From Aliihoeflea sp023389195 (GTDB lineage: Bacteria; Pseudomonadota; Alphaproteobacteria; Rhizobiales; Rhizobiaceae), in assembly GCA_023389195.1 (NCBI GenBank), contig JAEWET010000052.1:1-64000 (forward strand): a stretch of 64,000 nt of DNA. The letters run 5' to 3'. Below the pieces are notes generated by a model that was given only the letters and a program-made list of their open reading frames with translations, had not been told where the DNA came from and ran no database searches. How positions within the stretch are numbered: position 1 is the first letter of the stretch; each line of letters begins with the position of its first letter. Position numbers and translations under genes: made by a program. Below, in pieces: positions 26,368 through 32,834 of the stretch.

Positions 26368-28428
26368 TTGAACGCCCCCTCCAACATCAAGGACCCGCTG
26401 GTCCTCTTCATGCCCTCCGGCAAGCGCGGGCGGTTTCCCGTTGGCACGACCGTGCTCGATGCCGCGCGCGACCTCGGCGTCTATGTCGAAAGCGTGTGCG
26501 GCGGGCGCGCCACCTGCGGGCGTTGTCAGATCGAGGTGCAGGAGGGCCATTTCGCCAAGCACAAGATCTCGTCCTCCGCCGACCACATCTCCCCCTTCGG
26601 TGCCAAGGAAGAACGCTACGCCAGGGTCCGCGACCTGAAGGAAGGCCGGCGCCTCTCCTGCTCCGCCACCATTCAGGGCGACCTCGTCATCGACGTGCCG
26701 CAGGACGTGCAGATCAACGCGCAGGTCGTCCGCAAGTCGCCGATCGACCGCGTCATCGAGCGCAATCCGGCGGTCCAGCTCTGCTATGTCGAGGTCGACG
26801 AGCCCGACATGCACAAGCCGTTGGGCGATCTCGACCGACTGAAGGTCATGCTCGAACGCGACTGGGGCTGGCAGGACCTGCTCGTCTCCCAGCACCTCCT
26901 GCCGCAAGTCCAGTCGATCCTGCGCAAGGGAAACTGGGGCGTCACCGCCGCGATTCACCGCGATCTCGATTCCTCGCGCCCGACCATCATCGCGCTCTGG
27001 CCCGGCCTCAAGAACGAAGCGTATGGCATCGCCTGCGATATCGGCTCGACGACGATCGCCATGCACCTCGTCTCGCTGCTCTCGGGCCGCATTGCCGCGA
27101 CCGCCGGCACGCAGAACCCGCAGATCCGGTTCGGCGAAGATCTGATGAGCCGCGTCTCCTACGTGATGATGAACCCGGACGGGCGCGAGGCGATGACCAA
27201 GGCCGTGCGCGGCGCGGTCAACGATCTGATCGACAAGGTCTGTGCGGAAGCCGAAGTCCAGCACGACACGCTGCTCGACGCCGTCTTCGTCGGCAATCCG
27301 ATCATGCACCACCTCTTCCTCGGCATCGACCCGACGGAGCTCGGCCAGGCGCCCTTCGCGCTTGCCGTCTCCGGCGCGGTACACACGTGGTCGAGCGAAA
27401 TCGGCCTCAAGATCAACCACGGCGCGCGCGTCTACGTGCTGCCCTGCATCGCCGGCCATGTCGGCGCGGACGCCGCCGGCGCGACGCTGTCGGAAGGCCC
27501 GCACCGGCAGGACCGGATGATGCTCCTCGTCGATGTCGGCACCAATGCCGAAATCGTGCTCGGCAACCGCCATCGCCTCCTCGCCGCCTCCTCTCCCACC
27601 GGCCCCGCCTTCGAGGGCGCCGAGATTTCATCCGGTCAGCGCGCCGCACCGGGCGCCATCGAGCGCGTGCGCATCGATCCCGAGACGCTGGAGCCGAAAT
27701 TCCGCGTCATCGGCGTCGACAAATGGTCGGACGAGCTAGGCTTCTTCGAAGACGCCGAGGCCGTCGGCATCACCGGCATTTGCGGCTCGGCGATCATCGA
27801 GGTCGTCGCCGAGATGTATCTTGCCGGCATCATCACCGAGGACGGCATCGTCGACGGATCGCTTGCCGCCAAGTCGCCCCGCATCGAAGCGTCCGGCCGC
27901 ACCGCCACCTACGTGCTCCACGAAGGCAAGCAGCGGATCACCGTTACGCAGAACGACGTGCGCGCGATCCAGCTCGCCAAATCGGCGCTCTACGCCGGCA
28001 TCAAGCTTCTGATGGAAAAACAGGGCATCGAGACCGTCGACACGATCTGCTTCGCCGGCGCCTTCGGCTCCTTCATCGACCCGAAATACGCGATGGTCCT
28101 TGGCCTCATCCCCGATTGCGACCTGTCCGAGGTCAAGGCGGTCGGCAACGCCGCCGGCACCGGCGCACTGATGGCGCTCCTCAATCGCGATCACCGCCGC
28201 GAGATCGAGGAAACGGTCCAGCGCATCGACAAGATCGAGACCGCGCTGGAACCCCATTTCCAGCAACTCTTCATCGACGCGATGGCGCTGCCGAACAAGG
28301 TCGACCCGTTCCCCAAGCTCGCCGCGCAGGTGAAACTGCCCGAACGCAAGGCAACGCCAGCCGCCGAAGGCGACGCCCCCCGCCGCCGCTCACGCGAAGA
28401 ACGCGCTGCAAGACGCAGCCGGGACTAG
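26368..28428 (+). CDS. RACo-type reductive activase of corrinoid proteins (2Fe-2S ferredoxin + ASKHA domain, DUF4445)
   Basis: 686-aa protein. Residues about 10-105 form a plant-type ferredoxin with cluster ligands C44, C50, C53 and C98 (ESVCGGRATCGRC, RLSC). A linker domain follows, then the ASKHA ATPase domain with nucleotide motifs ACDIGSTTIAMHLV (about 222-235) and VDVGTNAEIVLGNR, plus SSPTGPAFEGAEISSGQRAA. RACo and RamA proteins use ATP to re-reduce inactive Co(II) corrinoid to Co(I). This N-terminal 2Fe-2S layout is RACo-like, not RamA-like. The start is TTG at 26368; no in-frame ATG precedes it, and the next Met at 26410 would cut into the ferredoxin fold. The C-terminus is strongly basic. 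Confidence 0.93.
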   Translation: MNAPSNIKDPLVLFMPSGKRGRFPVGTTVLDAARDLGVYVESVCGGRATCGRCQIEVQEGHFAKHKISSSADHISPFGAKEERYARVRDLKEGRRLSCSATIQGDLVIDVPQDVQINAQVVRKSPIDRVIERNPAVQLCYVEVDEPDMHKPLGDLDRLKVMLERDWGWQDLLVSQHLLPQVQSILRKGNWGVTAAIHRDLDSSRPTIIALWPGLKNEAYGIACDIGSTTIAMHLVSLLSGRIAATAGTQNPQIRFGEDLMSRVSYVMMNPDGREAMTKAVRGAVNDLIDKVCAEAEVQHDTLLDAVFVGNPIMHHLFLGIDPTELGQAPFALAVSGAVHTWSSEIGLKINHGARVYVLPCIAGHVGADAAGATLSEGPHRQDRMMLLVDVGTNAEIVLGNRHRLLAASSPTGPAFEGAEISSGQRAAPGAIERVRIDPETLEPKFRVIGVDKWSDELGFFEDAEAVGITGICGSAIIEVVAEMYLAGIITEDGIVDGSLAAKSPRIEASGRTATYVLHEGKQRITVTQNDVRAIQLAKSALYAGIKLLMEKQGIETVDTICFAGAFGSFIDPKYAMVLGLIPDCDLSEVKAVGNAAGTGALMALLNRDHRREIEETVQRIDKIETALEPHFQQLFIDAMALPNKVDPFPKLAAQVKLPERKATPAAEGDAPRRRSREERAARRSRD

Positions 28429-28460
28429 CGCTCCACCGCGGATATCGCGCTCGGCATCGT

Positions 28461-28606
28461 ACCCCCACCCTTTATCCCTCCCCACAAGGGGGAGGGAATC
28501 CGCCAGCGTCGCTCCTCACCCTTCAAAGCACCGCCCGGATTAAGGGATAGAGCGCCACGCCGATGCCCTTCCTCCCCCTTGTGGGGAGGGATAAAGGGTG
28601 GGGGTC
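28461..28606. repeat. Palindromic intergenic element, family A copy 2
   Basis: Same arms as the element at 18023: ACCCCCACCCTTTATCCCTC at the left and the complementary ATAAAGGGTGGGGGT at the right, around a variable loop. It occupies the gap between the convergent reductive-activase gene (plus) and LysR-family gene (minus), where it could stop transcription from both sides. Confidence 0.93.
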
Positions 28607-28646
28607 CGCTTCGCTTGACTCCTCGAAAATCCCCCGCCTTCAATCC

Positions 28647-29543
28647 TCAAAACTTCCCCGTCTCGCGAAAACTCTCGAACGTCGCGCGAATATGGTCCGC
28701 CGCCGCCTTCACCGGCGCCGACGCATCGGGCGCGACGATCATCGCCAGATTGTAGGTCGGCAGCAGCGGCAGGCCTTCCTCGGGCCCAAGCGCCACGATT
28801 TCCTCGCCGATGAACGACTTCGGCAGCGGCGCGACCGCCAGGTCCGACAGGATCGCCGAGCGCTGGCCTGCCGTGTGCGCGCTCATATAGGCGATGCGGT
28901 ACTCGCGCCCTGCCCGGCCCAGCGCCTCCAGCGCCGCCGCCCGCCAGACGCACCCTTCCTCCCAGATCGACACCGGCAGCGGCTCGCGCATATGCGCGCA
29001 ACCGCCCTTGGCGCCGCCCCAGACGATCGGCTCGGTCAAGAGCACCTCCGCCTCGGCCGGGATCGAGCGGCAAACCGTGAACAGCGTGATGTCGAGCCCG
29101 CCATCGGCGAGACGCCGCCGCAGATTGCCCGACTGGTCGATGACGACGTCGACGGCGATCGCCGGATGCGTCTGCGCAAATCGCTTCAGCACATGCGGCA
29201 GCACCCGCTCGCCATAATCGTCGGGCGAGCCGAGCCGCACCACACCTGAGATGTCGGGAATGATGAATTTCGACACCGCCTCGCGGTTGAGCGCGATCAG
29301 GCGGCGCGCATAGCCGATCAGCATTTCGCCGTCATTGGTCAGCGTCACGGACCGCGCATCGCGCGAGAACACCGACCGGCCGAGAATCTCTTCGAGCTTC
29401 TTGATCTGCATCGAAACCGCCGAGGGCGTGCGGAACACCGCATTGGCCGCGGCGGTGAAGCTACCGGTCTCCGCGATAGCCACGAACGTACGCAGCACGT
29501 CCAGATCGAGCAGCGGCATCGGGTGATTGAGCGGAGCGTTCAT
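28647..29543 (-). CDS. LysR family transcriptional regulator
   Basis: 298-aa regulator. I chose the ATG at 29543 (MNAPLNHPMPLLDLDVLRTF) because an AGGA site lies 9 bases upstream; an ATG three codons earlier follows that site immediately. The winged helix-turn-helix is at about 12-70 (FVAIAETGSFTAAANAVFRT, SAVSMQIKKLEEILGR). The C-terminal periplasmic-binding-like domain is seen in GVVRLGSPDDYGERVLPHVL. Target genes are unknown. The divergent neighbours are the small genes at 29649 and 29828, about 105 bp away, which it may control. Confidence 0.93.
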   Translation of the reverse strand: MNAPLNHPMPLLDLDVLRTFVAIAETGSFTAAANAVFRTPSAVSMQIKKLEEILGRSVFSRDARSVTLTNDGEMLIGYARRLIALNREAVSKFIIPDISGVVRLGSPDDYGERVLPHVLKRFAQTHPAIAVDVVIDQSGNLRRRLADGGLDITLFTVCRSIPAEAEVLLTEPIVWGGAKGGCAHMREPLPVSIWEEGCVWRAAALEALGRAGREYRIAYMSAHTAGQRSAILSDLAVAPLPKSFIGEEIVALGPEEGLPLLPTYNLAMIVAPDASAPVKAAADHIRATFESFRETGKF

Positions 29544-29648
29544 GATCAACATTCCTGAATGATGGGATCATTTGATTTCGATTGATTGAACAATGAGGCA
29601 GGCGCATTGTCAATCCATCGAAGAGCAAGCGAACGAAAGGAGATTGCC

Positions 29649-29831
29649 ATGTTCACGCTCTCCGCCTTCTCGCACCTGGTCGACGGCCTGCGCGCCATCC
29701 ACCACCACCAGCGCAACGACGCGCTGATGAACAACCTGTCGCCCGAGACCCGCCGCGACATCGGCTGGCCCGATCGCTTCGCCTCCGGCACCGATGGCGA
29801 CCGCTTCTGGGACGGGAGGAATTTCCGATGA
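29649..29831 (+). CDS. DUF1127-like (YjiS-type) small protein
   Basis: 60-aa protein starting MFTLSAFSHLVDGLRAIHHH at 29649, with a good GAAAGGAG site 6-8 bases upstream. The C-terminal half MNNLSPETRRDIGWPDRF resembles the DUF1127 consensus, in which an L..L....L.DIG(W/L) motif closes a short helix. It is an Arg/His-rich small protein, probably cytoplasmic; DUF1127 proteins are linked to stress and phosphate or carbon metabolism in alphaproteobacteria. It overlaps the next gene by four bases (ATGA) and is divergent from the LysR regulator. Confidence 0.8.
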   Translation: MFTLSAFSHLVDGLRAIHHHQRNDALMNNLSPETRRDIGWPDRFASGTDGDRFWDGRNFR

Positions 29832-30028
29832 GCCGCTCCCTCCTGTCGCGCCTGCGCGACCACATCGCAGCGCGCCGCGCCCGCCGTCGCCGCTTGGATG
29901 CCTTCCTGTTCTTCTCGGACCTGCCGCACGAGATGCAGACGGATCTGATGCGCCCGTCGCTCTTCGACGCCTTCGAGGAGAACGCGCGCGACGGGTTTCC
30001 CGCCTGCCCGCATCTCAGGCTCGGCTAA
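29828..30028 (+). CDS. Small basic protein, function unknown
   Basis: 66-aa product MSRSLLSRLRDHIAARRARR..., with an arginine-rich N-terminal helix and a C-terminal part FFSDLPHEMQTDLMRPSLFD. Its start overlaps the stop of the DUF1127-like gene (ATGA), so it is translationally coupled and probably real. A GGGAGGA site just precedes it. I recognise no domain; the arrangement suggests a two-gene unit divergent from the LysR regulator. Confidence 0.7.
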   Translation: MSRSLLSRLRDHIAARRARRRRLDAFLFFSDLPHEMQTDLMRPSLFDAFEENARDGFPACPHLRLG

Positions 30029-30065
30029 GCGCGAATGCAACACCTTCGTCCGGGAGTGAGGGATG

Positions 30066-30108
30066 TCGTTTTTGCATCGTCGGACTTCGCTTTTGCATCG
30101 CAAAATCG
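30066..30108. promoter_or_regulatory. Direct repeats upstream of the 45-aa gene, candidate regulator site
   Basis: Two 14-bp near-identical repeats, TCGTTTTTGCATCG (30066-30079) and TCGCTTTTGCATCG (30087-30100), are spaced 21 bp start to start, i.e. two helical turns. They run into TCGCAAAATCG (30098-30108), which is also found in the inverted repeat at 20781. Such spacing suits a two-site DNA-binding protein. No experimental support. Confidence 0.4.
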
Positions 30109-30201
30109 CGCGGCGCGTCACTATATGTGCCGGAACGACGAACGACCCCACTCCATGATGCGAAGGCCGTTGCGCGTGTCATCTAAGATTGGAGACGTGT
30201 C

Positions 30202-30339
30202 ATGAAGTTCCTGTACCGGTTTTTCGCCAAGAAGCGCTCGTCCAACATCGCGACGGCGCTCGAGCGCCAGCGGCTTGGCCGCACCATGCCCGGCCAGACC
30301 GGCGCGATGAACGCCTCGCGCCTCGGCCATTTCGTCTGA
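30202..30339 (+). CDS. Very small basic protein (45 aa) with its own terminator
   Basis: 45-aa ORF starting MKFLYRFFAKKRSSNIATAL and ending MNASRLGHFV. A clear GGAG ribosome-binding site lies 8-9 bases upstream, a candidate operator-like repeat lies in front, and a strong intrinsic terminator follows 28 bp after the stop. The N-terminus is amphipathic and basic. I recognise no family with certainty; small proteins of this shape occur widely in rhizobia. The complete transcription-unit architecture makes it a convincing short gene. Confidence 0.72.
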   Translation: MKFLYRFFAKKRSSNIATALERQRLGRTMPGQTGAMNASRLGHFV

Positions 30340-30367
30340 TCGCTTTCATCATGTGCCTCACATGATG

Positions 30368-30401
30368 CCGCGCGGGACTTGAACGTCCCGCGCGGTTTTT
30401 T
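30368..30401 (+). terminator. Strong intrinsic terminator
   Basis: Arms CCGCGCGGGAC (30368-30378) and GTCCCGCGCGG (30385-30395) pair perfectly over 11 bp around a TTGAAC loop and are followed by six T residues. It closes the 45-aa gene unit and insulates the downstream AraC-type regulator. Confidence 0.93.
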
Positions 30402-30546
30402 GCATTGCGCGCCCTTCCCGAAACCCTGCCGACAAATTGCTGTCACCAAGCTGTCGCATTCCATTGACAGCTAAGGGTTTTCCTGTTGAGGCTGGCCGGA
30501 AAGCGACATGGAACCCAGCGTCGCGCGGCCTGTGGCGAGGTGTGGA

Positions 30547-31545
30547 ATGAACGCCCGAAATACCGTCAAGCGTTCGATCGTCTTCTTCCTGGTTCCCGAA
30601 TTCACAATGATCGCCTTCGCGACGGCCATCGAGCCGCTGCGCGCCGCAAACCGCATGCTCGGCTACTCCGCCTATCAATGGCGGCTCGCCAGCGTCGACG
30701 GCAAGCCGGTCAAGGCGTCGAATTCGGTCGAATGCGCGGTCGACACATCGCTCGAAATCGAGCGGCGTAAGATGACCGGCGGCGACCGTCCATCCATGGT
30801 CATCGTCTGCTCGGGCGTCAATGTCGAGACCTATGCCAACAAGACGACCTTCGCCTGGCTGCGCGAGGAGTATAATCGCGGCGTCTCGATCGGCGGGCTT
30901 TGCACCGGCGCACACGTGCTGGCAGCCGCCGGCCTCCTCTCCAACCGCCGCTGCGCGATCCATTGGGAAAACCTGCCGGGCTTCGCCGAAGCCTTTCCGA
31001 AGGCCAACGTCTTCGCCGATCTCTTCGAGGTCGACCAGAACATCTATACCTGCGCGGGCGGCACCGCCGCGCTCGACATGATGCTGAAGCTCATCGGCGA
31101 CGATTTCGACGATCATCTCGTCAACCGCGTCTGCGAGCAGGTCCTGACGGACCGCGTGCGCAGCCCGACCGACCGCCAGCGCCTGCCGCTGCGCGCTCGC
31201 CTCGGCGTCCAGAACTCCAAGGTGCTGACCATCATCGAACTCATGGAGGCGAACCTCACCGAGCCCCTGTCGCTGATCGAGATCGCCGACCATGTCGGCC
31301 TGTCGCGCCGCCAGATCGAGCGCCTGTTCCGTCAGGAAATGGGCCGCTCCCCCGCGCGCTACTACCTCGAAATTCGCCTCGACCGCGCCCGTCATCTCCT
31401 GCTGCAATCGGCCATGCCCGTCGTCGAAGTCGCCGTCGCCTGCGGCTTCGTCTCCGCCTCACATTTCTCCAAATGCTACCGCGAAGTCTACGCCCGCTCA
31501 CCCCAGCAGGAACGCGGCGAACGCCGGCAGTTGCTGGTGGCTTGA
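30547..31545 (+). CDS. GlxA-family (GATase1-AraC) transcriptional regulator, GbdR-like
   Basis: 332 aa from the ATG at 30547 (MNARNTVKRSIVFFLVPEFT), with GAGG about 6 bases upstream; an in-frame ATG at 30508 is an alternative. Residues about 10-200 form a DJ-1/PfpI (class I glutamine-amidotransferase-like) sensor, with SIGGLCTGAHVLAAAGLL and RRCAIHWENLPGFAEAFP. Residues about 225-325 form the AraC HTH pair (SLIEIADHVGLSRRQIERLF, VVEVAVACGFVSASHFSKCY). Pseudomonas GbdR, of the same architecture, activates glycine betaine and dimethylglycine catabolism. The surrounding demethylation genes make that role likely here. ArgR/CdhR-like relatives share the fold, so the effector is inferred. Confidence 0.88.
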   Translation: MNARNTVKRSIVFFLVPEFTMIAFATAIEPLRAANRMLGYSAYQWRLASVDGKPVKASNSVECAVDTSLEIERRKMTGGDRPSMVIVCSGVNVETYANKTTFAWLREEYNRGVSIGGLCTGAHVLAAAGLLSNRRCAIHWENLPGFAEAFPKANVFADLFEVDQNIYTCAGGTAALDMMLKLIGDDFDDHLVNRVCEQVLTDRVRSPTDRQRLPLRARLGVQNSKVLTIIELMEANLTEPLSLIEIADHVGLSRRQIERLFRQEMGRSPARYYLEIRLDRARHLLLQSAMPVVEVAVACGFVSASHFSKCYREVYARSPQQERGERRQLLVA

Positions 31546-31599
31546 GGCGCTTTCGCCAAGCCACCCCCGCAGCCGCGTTCGCGGCGAGCCTCCACCCCG

Positions 31600-31730
31600 C
31601 GCTTCGTCATCCTCGGGCTTGACCCGAGGATCCATTCCTCGGCATCAAAGCCAGGCACGGCGGTAAAGTCATGGACAATATGAACCGTTGAGGAATGGAT
31701 CCTCGGGTCAAGCCCGAGGATGACGAAGCG
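31600..31730. repeat. Palindromic intergenic element, family C
   Basis: Two 41-bp arms, 31600-31640 (CGCTTCGTCATCCTCGGGCT...) and 31690-31730 (the exact reverse complement, ...CCCGAGGATGACGAAGCG), separated by about 49 bp. It fills the gap between the convergent AraC-type regulator and DUF1194 gene. The right arm ends exactly one base before the DUF1194 stop codon. Palindromes with the core CTCGGGTCAAGCCCGAGG are widespread in alphaproteobacteria. Confidence 0.93.
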
Positions 31731-32585
31731 TCAGGGATTTGGCCAGTTCCACGACCGATTCATCCACCGCTTCTCGCCGATGAGGCAATCATACGCCTCG
31801 ACATTCGCCACCTGCACCACCGGCGCCCGCTCGGCATAGCTTTGCCATGTCGGCGACCACGGCCCCGCCAGTTCCAGCACCAGCTTGCGCCGCACCGCCT
31901 CTGGAAACTGGCCCCAGTCGTTCACCGGAATGACGAACGACCCCGGCCCGCCGGTCACGCAATACGAGTAGTACTCGTCGAGGTCCGGCACGTCGAAGAC
32001 CGTGCTCATGCCGCCATTGGTCATCAGCGGCAGGCCGTTGACGACGATGCCCTGCGCCACCAGCCGGTCGCGCGCCTCGGCAACCGGGCTGCCCTGGTTG
32101 TTGGGCCCGTCGCCGGAAATGTCGACGACGCGGCGCAGGCCGCGATAGCTGCTCTCGGCGAAGAGGTCGCCGGCAAAGTCGAGCGCGCCGGAGATCGACG
32201 TGCGCCGCGCGCTGTTGGTGTTCTGCTGGCCGATCAGGACTGCCACCGCCTCGGCGTCCTCGCGCGAGGCGATCACCGTCCAGGGCACGACGAGATAATG
32301 CGATTCGTCGCCCGCCCATTCGAACATGGCGAGCGCGATCTTGCCGTAGGCCCCGTCCTCGATCGCCTGGATCACGCTCTCATGCGTCAGCGCCGCGACA
32401 TAGCCGTCGCGCTGGATGCGCAGTTCCTCATAGGACATGGAGAGCGACACGTCGGCCGCCAGAACGAGCTGGACATCGACGATTTCCTGCTCTGCGAACG
32501 CCCGTTCGGTAAAAGCGATTGCCGTCATCAGCGTGAGTGCGACGCTGCCTGTGATCGAAGACAAGGATCGAACAGTGACGGTCAT
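31731..32585 (-). CDS. DUF1194 (von Willebrand factor A-like) secreted protein
   Basis: 284-aa protein from the ATG at 32585 (MTVTVRSLSSITGSVALTLM), with a signal peptide ending near FTERAFA. The mature protein starts with a vWA fold: VDVQLVLAADVSLSMSYEEL holds the MIDAS-type DxSxS motif, and RRVVDISGDGPNNQGSPV the second metal-site region. It is probably periplasmic and involved in protein binding; DUF1194 has no defined role. The C-terminal residues MNRSWNWPNP end right at the repeat element downstream. No functional link to the catabolic genes is evident. Confidence 0.87.
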   Translation of the reverse strand: MTVTVRSLSSITGSVALTLMTAIAFTERAFAEQEIVDVQLVLAADVSLSMSYEELRIQRDGYVAALTHESVIQAIEDGAYGKIALAMFEWAGDESHYLVVPWTVIASREDAEAVAVLIGQQNTNSARRTSISGALDFAGDLFAESSYRGLRRVVDISGDGPNNQGSPVAEARDRLVAQGIVVNGLPLMTNGGMSTVFDVPDLDEYYSYCVTGGPGSFVIPVNDWGQFPEAVRRKLVLELAGPWSPTWQSYAERAPVVQVANVEAYDCLIGEKRWMNRSWNWPNP

Positions 32586-32624
32586 GTCACGAGGATACGC
32601 ACGATCCCACAATCACAAAGCGAA

Positions 32625-32645
32625 AAGCCCGGACGCGCCGGGCTT
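32625..32645 (-). terminator. Possible terminator downstream of the dimethylglycine-dehydrogenase-like gene
   Basis: Perfect 8-bp arms AAGCCCGG and CCGGGCTT around ACGCG, with a short run of T residues after the hairpin on the minus strand (CTTTTCGC). It lies between the dehydrogenase stop (32835) and the DUF1194 start (32585), after a repeat element. The T-tract is short, so efficiency is doubtful. Confidence 0.45.
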
Positions 32646-32697
32646 CTCCATTCACGATGACGTTACGGAATGCTTGGCGAGCGTTCGTTCCAGCTTG

Positions 32698-32820
32698 GCG
32701 TCATCCCGGCCGAAGTCCGAGCGCAGCGAGGCGAGAGCCGGGACCCATGCCGTGACATCGCAAAAGTCACGGAATGGGTCCCGCATAGCCTCCGCTACGC
32801 TCCGGCTTGCGGGATGACGC
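32698..32820. repeat. Palindromic intergenic element, family E
   Basis: Imperfect inverted arms: left GCGTCATCCCGGCCGAAGTC... and right ...CCGGCTTGCGGGATGACGC. Inner inverted segments (GGGACCCATGCCGTGAC and GTCACGGAATGGGTCCC) surround a short centre near 32757-32765. It lies between two minus-strand genes. The ends GCGTCATCCC/GGGATGACGC recall the termini of other rhizobial dispersed palindromes. Confidence 0.85.
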
Positions 32821-32834
32821 CCAGACCGTCGCCC

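Noticed and set aside
26354..26368. ATG at 26354 as the start of the reductive activase
   Set aside because: It is out of frame with the ferredoxin domain; the in-frame candidates are the TTG at 26368 and an ATG at 26410 that would truncate the domain.
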